Notes under the pieces: model-generated | Databases searched by the model: none | What the model was told of the DNA's origin: nothing | The model's input: the letters and a program-made list of their open reading frames with translations, nothing else | Made by a program: the position numbers and the translations under genes | Shown: positions 19,218 through 26,954 of the stretch, one piece after another | How positions within the stretch are numbered: the stretch's first letter is position 1 | Layout: each line of letters begins with the position of its first letter | Source of the DNA: Ignavibacteria bacterium | Lineage (GTDB): Bacteria; Bacteroidota; Ignavibacteria; Tepidaquicellales; Tepidaquicellaceae | Length of the DNA stretch: 64,000 nt | NCBI GenBank assembly: GCA_019187405.1 | Contig: JABAQZ010000025.1 | Coordinates: 18,386 to 82,385, forward strand | Direction: 5' to 3'

Positions 19218-19439
19218 TTGTTAAATATAATACACCAATATAGTTTAAAGTGGCATGAAAATACCATTATTATTAAATTTTATCAAGGAATTAAATTTTT
19301 GCAAGGTATCAGCGAATTGCTTAAAAATTAAATTCCGATAACCCGGTTTATTGATAAATGACGAAAACTCTATTAAAATCTAAAATTAAAACTTATTAAA
19401 ATTGCCTCTCATTCTCAATCGCCGATTTGAAATGTTGTC

Positions 19440-19690
19440 TGCTTATACATTCAATATTCAACTTGACTTTCGTTTTAAGACAAATCTTATTCATTGGTTT
19501 GTTAATTAATTCTTTGTGTTGTAATCAGATGAAAATGATTCTCTATGATAACATATAATGAACAAACAATCCTTCTTTCTCTTCGCCGAATCTATGTATA
19601 TCTTTCAACATCATAAAATATATGTCAAGAGTAAAATGATAATCCAATCAAATGTAAAAGATGAAAAAAAATTGTCTCAGGATTCTGCGA
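19440..19690 (-). pseudogene. Relic of an IS200-like (REP-associated, HUH) transposase
   Basis: Reading the minus strand, 19555-19523 encodes YVIIENHFHLI, which matches the catalytic HUH segment of IS200/REP-type Y1 transposases (typical form: AYVIMPNHIHLI), with the His-Phe-His metal ligands kept. In the frame just before it, with a one-base slip near 19556, EEKEGLFVHY resembles the usual KGL-xxxAY lead-in, and further upstream fragments of the N-terminal strand (LDYHFT) follow in broken frames with stops. No intact frame spans the element, so it cannot make a working enzyme. The active tyrosine helix, expected at lower coordinates, is not recognisable. Confidence 0.55.
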
Positions 19691-19747
19691 TTAGAGATAA
19701 AGAAGATTGTTATTATTAAGTAATTATAGACAAAATTAAAAACTTGT

Positions 19748-19786
19748 AAACTTTTATAAAAAAAGTTTAAATTAATATAAAAGTTT
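19748..19786. repeat. 11-nt perfect inverted repeat
   Basis: AAACTTTTATA at 19748-19758 is matched by its exact reverse complement at 19776-19786 across a 17-base spacer. It lies about 60 bases from the upstream edge of the IS200-like transposase relic, so it might be an old element end or a transcription terminator for the minus-strand fragment. The arms are AT-only apart from one C/G, so chance is possible. Confidence 0.35.
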
Positions 19787-20810
19787 TAGTAAATAATTCT
19801 ACATAATCATTTAAACTTGCATCATTGGCGGAATCTTTGTTCCAATAATTTTTATCAAGTGCGTTACTGTTACAGCCAATGATAAAGTCATTGAGCATTA
19901 CCGAAACGACAGGAGCAGCATTACAAAAATTCATTTAGAGCAAAACTTAAATTGAAAATTATCTTTAATATTAATAACTTTCTTTGGCAGTAATTCAAGA
20001 AAGTAATAATTTGACATTCCCCGAATTTAGAGGTTAAGAAAGATTTAGAATTATACCCAATCCGAAAAACGACAGATTCATATCATTTGAATATTAATTG
20101 TGAATGAATTGGCGGAGCTGCAAAAAAAGCAAACTATAATTTGATAAAGAAAATAAACGAAGGATTTAAATCGTTCATTTTCCTGCAAAAAGGTATTTTT
20201 GAAAATTAACATTGCTTAATTAATTCCGAAGCATTTTAAATTTCACAAATTATCCTTCAAAGATTCTCAAACTTCATATTCTGAGAATGAAGAAAAATCA
20301 AATGCAGGCAGAAAACATTTAAAAAAAGTTTAAGGATAGAAGAAAACCTGAACATCTTTTGTCCTTGATAGCATTGTGTGTAAAAGCAGCAGTTCGTCGC
20401 AGCTTTCAACTCAACTTTAAACAAAGCTCTAATTTTTTATAAGTTGGTATTGAAGAAATCCGCAATCAATGTGTGCTGATATTTTAACAGTATCTGGTTT
20501 AATTTATGCTAAAACAGAAATTATTTTTTACCGAATATATACATTTGCCTGAAACTGCAACAACTTACTATTTGGTTTATCTTGATACACACTTTAAAAA
20601 CGCCGGAAAATTAAGAATGCAATTACGCGGAAAATATTTTGTTTAACATTTTTCTAAATTAAACTGCGAACCTTGCAGCTAAAATATTAAAACCGGTAAA
20701 GAAAGTTTATCGGTGCAGTAATAAGGGTTAATTCAAAGTTATAGACGGATTGATTTTTGAAGTTGATAACAATTCGTTTTATAAACTTGACGGAAATTAT
20801 ACATAAAGCT

Positions 20811-21089
20811 ATGATGACAGCAAAGCAGACGATAAAATCGCTCACCGTTATTCCGGGAGTTGGAAATTCTATTGCGACAGATTTATACAACATCGGCATT
20901 AGACAAATTAATGATTTAAAAGGTAAAGACCCGGAAGTTCTTTATGAGAGTTCAAACAATTTCGCAGGCTGCGTTCAGGACAGGTGTTTGCTATATGTTT
21001 TCAGGTGTGCAGTTTATTTCGCAGAAACACCAAAAGACAAGCAAGACAGCGAAAAACTAAAATGGTGGAATTGGAAAGATAAAAAATAA
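20811..21089 (+). CDS. Helix-hairpin-helix protein of the Cdd1 / pathogenicity-locus family
   Basis: From the ATG at 20811 the protein has 92 residues, the usual family size; an 18-codon in-frame extension upstream (to 20757) reads like unrelated relic sequence and I leave it out. The helix-hairpin-helix is LTVIPGVGNSIATDLYNIGI with IRQINDLKGKDPEVLYE following, then the family's conserved C-terminal part CVQDRCLLYVFRCAVYFAE and KWWNWKD. Proteins of this family (PF11731) are small DNA-binding-like proteins of unknown role, common in Bacteroidota. Nothing else in the vicinity suggests its partner. Confidence 0.8.
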   Translation: MMTAKQTIKSLTVIPGVGNSIATDLYNIGIRQINDLKGKDPEVLYESSNNFAGCVQDRCLLYVFRCAVYFAETPKDKQDSEKLKWWNWKDKK

Positions 21090-21388
21090 TTGCCGTTGTT
21101 ACGGGTTTTGTATCGCACGGATTGATGTAATGACAATTTAATCAAGGATGAACAAACCCGGAGTTTTAATCTTCTGTTTAACTTTAAAAATAAAATGGAA
21201 AGTTGCTTCAGTAATTGTCAGCTTGTTAAGTGATGAATCATTTGCACTCGGAAAAGCAAGACACGAAAATATAAAAAGAAATCATGCATGAACTTTATAT
21301 AGATAACAAACTTGATTTCAATAAGAAATATCAGATGAAATAATTCCTGTGGAAATCTTATTTTACAAATTAATAATATTAAAAAAAG
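21090..21388 (+). other. Gene-free stretch with a doubtful 47-codon frame
   Basis: A frame from ATG 21148 to TGA 21291 gives a 47-residue product with a hydrophobic first half and a basic end. It has no recognisable family or clear ribosome-binding site and looks like a worn-down gene fragment rather than a working small gene. Confidence 0.3.
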
Positions 21389-21823
21389 ATGGAAAGATTA
21401 AATTTATCAAAAGCTGATCCAAAGGCATTCGAAGCTATGCTGGGGATAGAAAAATATCTTGCCGAAAGCGGATTAGATAAAAAACTGTATGAACTTATCA
21501 AAACACGGGCATCTCAGATAAATGGCTGTGCATATTGTATCAATATGCATACACGTGATGCTATGAAAATCGGAGAAACTGCGCAACGGCTTTTTTTATT
21601 GGATGCTTGGAGAGAAACCAAACTTTTTACGGATAAAGAAAAGTCTGTTTTAGCGCTAACAGAAGCTATGACTTTAATTGCCAACAGATCAATTCCGGAT
21701 GAAATTTATAATGCAGCCAAAGAACATCTAACCGACAAAGAATTTGCTGCTGTTATAATGGCAATTGTTGTAATTAACGGATGGAACAGAATTTCAATAA
21801 CCTTGCAGACACCGGTAGAATGA
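21389..21823 (+). CDS. Carboxymuconolactone decarboxylase / AhpD-like protein
   Basis: A 144-residue all-helical protein with the AhpD-type redox motif CAYCINMH (Cys47, Cys50, His54) followed by RDAMKIGETAQRLFLLDAWRE. Members with CxxC-x3-H act as peroxide-reducing alkylhydroperoxidases that use thiol relay; others have lost this. Both cysteines and the histidine are present here, so a redox role is plausible. The gene starts at ATG 21389 and is 35 bases from the decarboxylase gene downstream, likely one transcript. Confidence 0.88.
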   Translation: MERLNLSKADPKAFEAMLGIEKYLAESGLDKKLYELIKTRASQINGCAYCINMHTRDAMKIGETAQRLFLLDAWRETKLFTDKEKSVLALTEAMTLIANRSIPDEIYNAAKEHLTDKEFAAVIMAIVVINGWNRISITLQTPVE

Positions 21824-21858
21824 AAGTATTTACATTAAATATATTAAATTGAGAACTG

Positions 21859-23304
21859 ATGAATTTGGACGAAATAATTAAAAAACTTGAACATCTCAAT
21901 ATTTCAAGCAGCGAACTTGATATTCCCGAAGCCAAAAGATTGGAGATGGTAAATCAGGCGGCTGATTATGCAAATACATTTATAAATGGATTGAACAAAT
22001 TAAAAGGGTTCAGCGATAAGGAAATCGGAACTCTGACAATCCAAAATAAAAAATCTGCTCTAAATGAAATTTTAAATTTGTACCAGAAGGAAGTTGCCGA
22101 ATCAGGAATTAATGCAGCCTCACCAAAGCATTTAGGTTATATTCCGGGCGGAGGTATTTTTACTGCTGCGCTTGCCGATTTTATAGCGGCAGTAACAAAT
22201 CCGTTTGCAAGTGTATATTATGCTTCGCCGGGTGCAGCCACAATTGAAAATGAAGTTGTAAATTGGTTGAAATCAATTTTTTCATTTCCCGAAAATTCAG
22301 CTGGATGTTTATCTTCAGGCGGTTCAATATCGACTTTAATTGCTTTTACTGCTGCAAGAGATAAATATAAAATTAAAAATGAAAAAATAAAAAAAAGCGT
22401 AGTTTATCTAAGTGAACAAGTGCATCATTCTACACAAAAAGCATTACGCATTATAGGGCTTGAAGATGTGATTCTTAGATATATTCCTATCGATAACAAT
22501 CATAGAATTATAACCAATGCTTTAATTGAACTTATTGAAAAAGATAAAGCCAAAGATTTGAATCCATTTTTGGTTGTTGCCACAGCCGGAACTACAGATA
22601 CCGGTTCAATTGATCCGATAAATAAAATTGCCGACATAGCTGCGCGGTACAAGTTATGGTTTCATATAGATGCTGCTTACGGCGGATTTTTTATATTAAC
22701 TTCAAAAAAGAATTTACTTAATGGAATAGAAAAAGCTGATTCTCTAACTATTGATCCGCACAAAGGTTTGTTTCTGCCTTATGGTGTAGGTGCTGTATTG
22801 GTAAAAGATGCCGAAGCCATTCTTCATTCTAATTATTATACGGCTAATTATATGCAGGATGGATATAACGAAGAGTTGTTGAGTAGTCCGACGAATTTGT
22901 CGCCTGAACTCACAAAACATTTCAGAGGTTTGCGTGTTTGGCTGCCCTTGCAAATTCACGGAATAGAGCCGTTTATTTCATGTCTTGAAGAAAAATTATT
23001 ACTCGTAACTTACTTTAGAAAAAAGCTTGCCGAGCTTGGTTTTTGTTTAGGCCCAGATCCGGATTTGTCAATCAGTTATTTTTGGTATCCGTTTGAAACA
23101 AATACTGATGAATATAACAGGCGACTGATGCACGAAATACATAAAAACGGTTCGGTCTTTTTAAGCTCTTCCATTATCGATAAGCAATTTGTAATCAGAA
23201 TTGCCATATTAGCATTTCGTACTAAAAAAGAAACAATTGATGAAGCAATAGAAATGATTAAATGTTGTTTAAGAATTGTGCTTGAACAATTAAAAAATGA
23301 ATAA
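21859..23304 (+). CDS. PLP-dependent group II decarboxylase (aromatic-L-amino-acid/glutamate decarboxylase fold)
   Basis: Fold-type I PLP enzyme of 481 residues. SPGAATIENEVVNWL, the glycine-rich GCLSSGGSIS cofactor loop near residue 149, the DAAYGG motif at 271-276 and the PLP lysine Lys302 in IDPHKGLFLPYG are the group II decarboxylase marks. Substrate is not determinable; aromatic amino acids are most likely by the overall pattern (KHFRGLRVWLPLQIHG near the C-terminal third). It would convert an L-amino acid to an amine plus CO2. Adjacent AhpD-like gene suggests coordinated expression but no pathway. Confidence 0.88.
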   Translation: MNLDEIIKKLEHLNISSSELDIPEAKRLEMVNQAADYANTFINGLNKLKGFSDKEIGTLTIQNKKSALNEILNLYQKEVAESGINAASPKHLGYIPGGGIFTAALADFIAAVTNPFASVYYASPGAATIENEVVNWLKSIFSFPENSAGCLSSGGSISTLIAFTAARDKYKIKNEKIKKSVVYLSEQVHHSTQKALRIIGLEDVILRYIPIDNNHRIITNALIELIEKDKAKDLNPFLVVATAGTTDTGSIDPINKIADIAARYKLWFHIDAAYGGFFILTSKKNLLNGIEKADSLTIDPHKGLFLPYGVGAVLVKDAEAILHSNYYTANYMQDGYNEELLSSPTNLSPELTKHFRGLRVWLPLQIHGIEPFISCLEEKLLLVTYFRKKLAELGFCLGPDPDLSISYFWYPFETNTDEYNRRLMHEIHKNGSVFLSSSIIDKQFVIRIAILAFRTKKETIDEAIEMIKCCLRIVLEQLKNE

Positions 23305-23763
23305 GCATTTTCTGCTTTAAAATATTTGAATTAGAAAAACCGGATTGGCGTTGTTAATATAAATTTGAACTTGAAAAATATTTTAGAGTTTTATATTCCG
23401 ATTGTAGTAAATCGGTTAATGCGGCAAATAGGATTTCATAAAGTAGAATTGTAAATTGAATTTGTAAAGAGAGACATCAAAAACAAATGTCGAACAATTT
23501 TATAAAACTGCAAGTGAAGTATTTGTTATTTTTTTATTTCGCATTGAATTTTACTGTGCTTAAAAAGTATGTCTGTAAGGTTTAGACACATTTTCTGTTT
23601 GCAGAAATTAAATAAGTGTGCCTTTATTTTACATCTTGCTTGATAAAATAATAATAGTTTTAAATGTCCGACAGAACAATGCTCCAAATACTTTTGCTGT
23701 CAATATTAGAAAACTCTTTCTAACTCAAATCATTTAAAAAAGTACAATATAAATTTATATAAA
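23305..23763. other. 459-base gene-free stretch
   Basis: No open frame or RNA gene is supported. The last 35 bases hold a 16-base segment (CATTTAAAAAAGTACA at 23731-23746) that recurs at 30689-30704, in each case a short distance upstream of an ATG; it could be part of a shared promoter or leader, but both are AT-rich and chance is possible. Confidence 0.4.
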
Positions 23764-24114
23764 ATGAAAAGTATAATTTTAAAAAGAATTTATGAAGCTC
23801 CCTCTCAAGAAGATGGTTACAGACTATTGGTGGACAGATTATGGCCACGAGGTATTAGTAAGGATAAAGCAAGATTGGACGAGTGGGCAAAAGAACTTGC
23901 CCCTTCAACGGAGCTGCGCAAATGGTTTAATCACAAGGCAGAGCTGTTTACTGAATTTGTCCAAAAGTATAGAGAAGAATTGAAGTTGCAGCATGAAACT
24001 TTGCAGCGTATTAAAAAAAAAGCAGCCAAGCAGCAAATCTGTCTATTATACAGTGCTAAGGATAAAGTGCATAATCAAGCTGTGGTATTAAAATCAGTAT
24101 TGGAAAGTTTGTAA
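23764..24114 (+). CDS. DUF488 family protein (YeaO-like)
   Basis: A 116-residue protein with the whole DUF488 short-form pattern: ILKRIYEAPSQEDGYRLLVDRLWPRG, a conserved LDEWAKELAPSTELRKWF segment and the final strand ICLLYSAKDKVHNQAVVL. YeaO-like proteins are widespread and have no proven function; the fold suggests an enzyme-like Rossmann protein. It begins a same-strand run with a SMUG2-type glycosylase and a second, longer DUF488 protein, although the 162-base gap to the next gene argues against a tight operon. Confidence 0.9.
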   Translation: MKSIILKRIYEAPSQEDGYRLLVDRLWPRGISKDKARLDEWAKELAPSTELRKWFNHKAELFTEFVQKYREELKLQHETLQRIKKKAAKQQICLLYSAKDKVHNQAVVLKSVLESL

Positions 24115-24276
24115 TTCACATTAAAAATATTTACTGGTGGAATTCAGCGAGCTATGCTTAATTTATTTGTAAAGATGTGATTTCATTGTAATTTTAAAAA
24201 TGAGTTTTGCTTTTCAAAAAACCTAAAAATTTTCTGGCTAAAAAAATAACGGATTAACAAACAAAACATAATATCA

Positions 24277-24978
24277 ATGATGCTTAAAACTATTGCAGAT
24301 AAAATTATTCATTACAATCGTAATCTTAGTTTCACCGGGAATCTGCCCAAAGGTTTTATGGTCATGAATCCGTACATAGACAATCCCGAAACCGTCGAAG
24401 CGTCAGAAGCATTTTACTATAAGTATTACAATGATAACAATTCACGAAAATTTATTATTGGTATCAATCCAAGCCGGCACGGAGCAGGAGTGACGGGTGT
24501 ACCTTTTACGGATACGAAGCGATTAAAATCTGTATGCGGCATTGAAATGAAATCGGTACATACGCACGAAATTTCTTCGGTTTTTATGTACGACATGATT
24601 GACGCACTTGGAGGAGTTGATTTGTTTTTCAAAGATTTTTATATCAACTCTCCTTTTCCGCTTGCTATTGTCCGCCAAACTAAAAAAGGTGAATGGCTGA
24701 ATGCCAATTATTACGATGATTCAAAATTGTTTGAAGCTGTAAAACCATTTATGATAGAATCGATGAAGAAGCATTTACAGCTGGGATTAAACACTAAAGA
24801 AGTATATATTCTTGGCAAGAAAAATTCAGTTTTTATTCAAAGACTTAATAAGGAAGCTAAACTTTTTGACAAGGCTGTAGTATTGGAACACCCGCGATAT
24901 ATTCAGCAATATAAATTAAAAGAAAAAAAGTTGTATATTGACAAATATATTCTGGCTTTAAATGATTCAGTGAAATAA
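24277..24978 (+). CDS. SMUG2-type DNA glycosylase (DUF4918 family)
   Basis: A 233-residue member of the uracil-DNA-glycosylase superfamily. The active-site segment IGINPSRHGAGVTGVPFTDTKRL begins at residue 61, Asn64 being the expected catalytic or water-binding residue, and the second motif HPRY is at His205. The rest (SSVFMYDMIDALGG, FYINSPFPLA) is as in SMUG2/DUF4918 proteins, which remove uracil and oxidised uracil bases. Starts with ATG 24277, preceded by an in-frame stop-rich AT stretch. Flanked by two DUF488 genes. Confidence 0.88.
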   Translation: MMLKTIADKIIHYNRNLSFTGNLPKGFMVMNPYIDNPETVEASEAFYYKYYNDNNSRKFIIGINPSRHGAGVTGVPFTDTKRLKSVCGIEMKSVHTHEISSVFMYDMIDALGGVDLFFKDFYINSPFPLAIVRQTKKGEWLNANYYDDSKLFEAVKPFMIESMKKHLQLGLNTKEVYILGKKNSVFIQRLNKEAKLFDKAVVLEHPRYIQQYKLKEKKLYIDKYILALNDSVK

Positions 24979-25002
24979 TTAAACTGATATAGAAATAGTA
25001 AA

Positions 25003-25533
25003 ATGAATACGCTTCACAATCATATAATTTATACAATAGGACATTCAACGCATAGCATTGAAGATTTTATTAAAATGCTTCAATCTTTTAAAATAAAAAT
25101 TCTGATTGACATAAGAGGACTTCCCGGTTCAAGAAAATATCCGCAGTTTAATAAAGAAAATCTAAAAAAATCACTTCATGAAAAAGATATAGACTATATT
25201 CACATCCAAGAATTGGGAGGCAGAAGAAAAGTGCAGAAGGATTCCAAGAATACACGCTGGCGCAGTGCATCATTTCAAGGATATGCTGATTATATGGAAA
25301 CCGAAGGATTTAGAAAGGGTATAGAGGAATTGGAAGCGATAGCATCACAAACCACTGCTGCATATATGTGTGCTGAAGCTGTTTGGTGGCGCTGTCATCG
25401 CTCGATGGTCTCCGATTACCTGAAAGCAAAAGGATGGACAGTAATGCATATAACGGGAGCAAACAAAGCCGGTGAGCATACTTACACATCACCTGCTGTA
25501 GTGACAGGCGATCAAGTGCATTATAAGGATTAA
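25003..25533 (+). CDS. DUF488 family protein (long form)
   Basis: A 176-residue DUF488 protein of the longer group: IYTIGHSTHSIEDFIKML, LIDIRGLPGSRKYPQFN, an LGGRR loop, WRSASFQGYADYM and MCAEAVWWRCHRSMVSDYL with Cys123 and Cys131. The CAE...CHR segment is the family's most conserved block and looks like an active site. ATG at 25003, 24 bases after the SMUG2-type gene, so the two are probably co-transcribed. Function unknown. Confidence 0.9.
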   Translation: MNTLHNHIIYTIGHSTHSIEDFIKMLQSFKIKILIDIRGLPGSRKYPQFNKENLKKSLHEKDIDYIHIQELGGRRKVQKDSKNTRWRSASFQGYADYMETEGFRKGIEELEAIASQTTAAYMCAEAVWWRCHRSMVSDYLKAKGWTVMHITGANKAGEHTYTSPAVVTGDQVHYKD

Positions 25534-25559
25534 GGTTTAAATATTCATAAATAAAAAAT

Positions 25560-25740
25560 TTGTGCAATAAATTAAAAATAGGCGATAAAGTAACCTGGGA
25601 TCTGAAGTGCGATGGGTTTCGGGAACAATAATAAAAGTACATCAGCGCTTACGGTGAAGAAGAAACAAATTTTTCAAAAGTAATTATCGAATAAAATGAA
25701 TCATAAAAAGGAAACAGCTAAAGTTCTCAAAATGAGAAGA
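25560..25740 (+). pseudogene. Frameshifted relic of a DUF2945 (TUDOR-like) protein
   Basis: The first frame encodes LKIGDKVTWDL (from 25572), then the reading moves to another frame that gives SEVRWVSGTIIKVHQ (from about 25600), and later pieces give YRIK and NHKKETAKVLK. In order these match the DUF2945 pattern GDKVxW-SEVGWVSGTIIKVH...YEIKS...HKGSALxK, split by at least two frameshifts and in-frame stops. Intact members are about 70 residues. The decay is visible from sequence; the family name is by memory of the consensus. Confidence 0.5.
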
Positions 25741-25765
25741 AACCGTTACGCGGTTTAATGATTTT

Positions 25766-25912
25766 ATGTACAACCATCTGAAAGTGATGTATCGCTGCGA
25801 ATTAATCAGACATTTTTCCGAATGCGACTCTTGCCTGAACATCTTAGAATTTGAGCAGTTGTTGAAATCTAATAATTTTCATTTGTCAAAGGACGCGATG
25901 AGCATCCGGTGA
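25766..25912 (+). CDS. 48-residue protein with ZAS-type HxxxCxxC motif, possibly an anti-sigma remnant
   Basis: The frame from ATG 25766 to TGA 25910-25912 has 48 codons. His16-Phe-Ser-Glu-Cys20-Asp-Ser-Cys23 matches the Hx3Cx2C zinc signature of ZAS anti-sigma factors, in the usual setting of an upstream Cys and a following helix (ILEFEQLLK). There is an in-frame stop just before the ATG, so it cannot be longer at the N-terminus. It may be a working small anti-sigma or the surviving end of one; the ECF sigma gene at 32080-32730 lacks an adjacent anti-sigma. No ribosome-binding site is evident. Confidence 0.45.
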   Translation: MYNHLKVMYRCELIRHFSECDSCLNILEFEQLLKSNNFHLSKDAMSIR

Positions 25913-26010
25913 ACAGAGGGAGTGGAGAAACATTTGATTCGATTTGAAAGATTTTAGATTAGCTTAAAATGGAAGTCAACTGAAGATTAATTAAATTGAG
26001 AAATAAGTAT

Positions 26011-26640
26011 ATGCAAACAGAGGAACGCAAATTTTTTTGGGAAAAAATATATTCCACTAAACAACAAACTGAAGTCAGCTGGTATGAGGAAGTTCCTTCA
26101 ATTTCACTCGAACTAATCAAAGAATTGAATCTTCATTCATCGGCAAGAATTATTGACAACGGGGGAGGCGACAGTTTTCTGGTTGATAATTTATTAAAAC
26201 TAGGTTTCAATAACATCACTGTGCTTGACATTTCTACGGCTGCTTTGGAAAAAGTACGGAAGAGATTGGGAAAAGACAGTGAGAAAGTGAACTGGGTTGT
26301 TGACGATGACGTGTATTATCATCCCGAAGAACAATATGATGTATGGCATGATCGCGCAGCATTTCATTTTCTAACGGAGGATAAAGAAATAAAGAATTAT
26401 ATAAAAACAATTTCAAAGTGCATTAAGCCAGGCGGATACCTTATCATTGCGACATTCTCCGAGCAGGGACCAGATAAATGCAGCGGTCTGCCTGTCAAAC
26501 AATACTCCGAAGCATCGATGACAAATCTTTTTCAAGGATTTGAAAAAATAAAATGTTTCACATGCGACCATTGCACACCATCAAAAGCAACACAGAATTT
26601 TTTGTTTTGTCTATTTAGAAAATGCATAGATCAGAATTGA
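26011..26640 (+). CDS. Class I SAM-dependent methyltransferase
   Basis: From ATG 26011 (a TTG five codons earlier at 25996 is the alternative) about 209 residues. The SAM motif I is ARIIDNGGGDSFLVDNLL, with VLDIST as motif II, WVVDDDVYY and YDVWHDRAAFHFLT following. GGYLIIATFSEQGPDKCSGLPVKQYS completes a well-conserved family common in Bacteroidota and Chlorobi, related to thiopurine-type methyltransferases by general pattern; motif I reads DNGGGD in place of the usual DVGGG. Substrate unknown. Stand-alone gene. Confidence 0.85.
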   Translation: MQTEERKFFWEKIYSTKQQTEVSWYEEVPSISLELIKELNLHSSARIIDNGGGDSFLVDNLLKLGFNNITVLDISTAALEKVRKRLGKDSEKVNWVVDDDVYYHPEEQYDVWHDRAAFHFLTEDKEIKNYIKTISKCIKPGGYLIIATFSEQGPDKCSGLPVKQYSEASMTNLFQGFEKIKCFTCDHCTPSKATQNFLFCLFRKCIDQN

Positions 26641-26954
26641 ATTGATAAATATCAAAGATGTTTTACATTGACATTGCACAATAACAAAGTCCAATTCAAG
26701 AGCAACGCAATTGAAATAACAATGGTAAGGAGATGTAATATGGTTAAATCATGTATAAGAACAGAACTACAGCGAAGTAAATAAATAGTGTAACTCAATC
26801 TCTTGACAAGCGACAAACACATTTCAGTATCAGAATTAGGTTTGATTTTTTAGGTTGTCAGAAAAATTCTTGCGAACTAATTTAATATCGGCTGAAACAA
26901 AACAGTGAGTTTATGAATAAATAAGCAGATGAAAAATATGATTAATAGATATAT
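26641..26954. other. 314-base gene-free stretch
   Basis: Only a 14-codon frame preceded by AAGGAG (ATG 26739) is seen, too short to call. The upstream region of the TPR-zincin gene must lie here, but no promoter stands out. Confidence 0.35.

Larger units (their letters stand above)
19218..20810. other. 1.6-kb gene-free stretch with decayed coding sequence
   Basis: No intact gene is seen. Beyond the transposase relic listed separately, a 55-codon minus-strand frame (19934-19767) and short plus-strand pieces near 20527-20640 and 20730-20806 read like protein but are cut by stops and frameshifts. The stretch immediately upstream of the HhH gene (20730-20806) reads as a protein tail ending at a stop just before its ATG. 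The ffh promoter should lie near 19220-19300. Read as an erosion zone at the boundary of the accessory region. Confidence 0.6.

Noticed and set aside
19558..19719. 53-codon plus-strand frame starting MNKQSFF
   Set aside because: The minus strand of the same DNA carries the HUH transposase segment; the plus frame shows no family and looks accidental.
26739..26783. 14-codon frame with good Shine-Dalgarno
   Set aside because: Too short and with no homology to support; a leader peptide cannot be shown.
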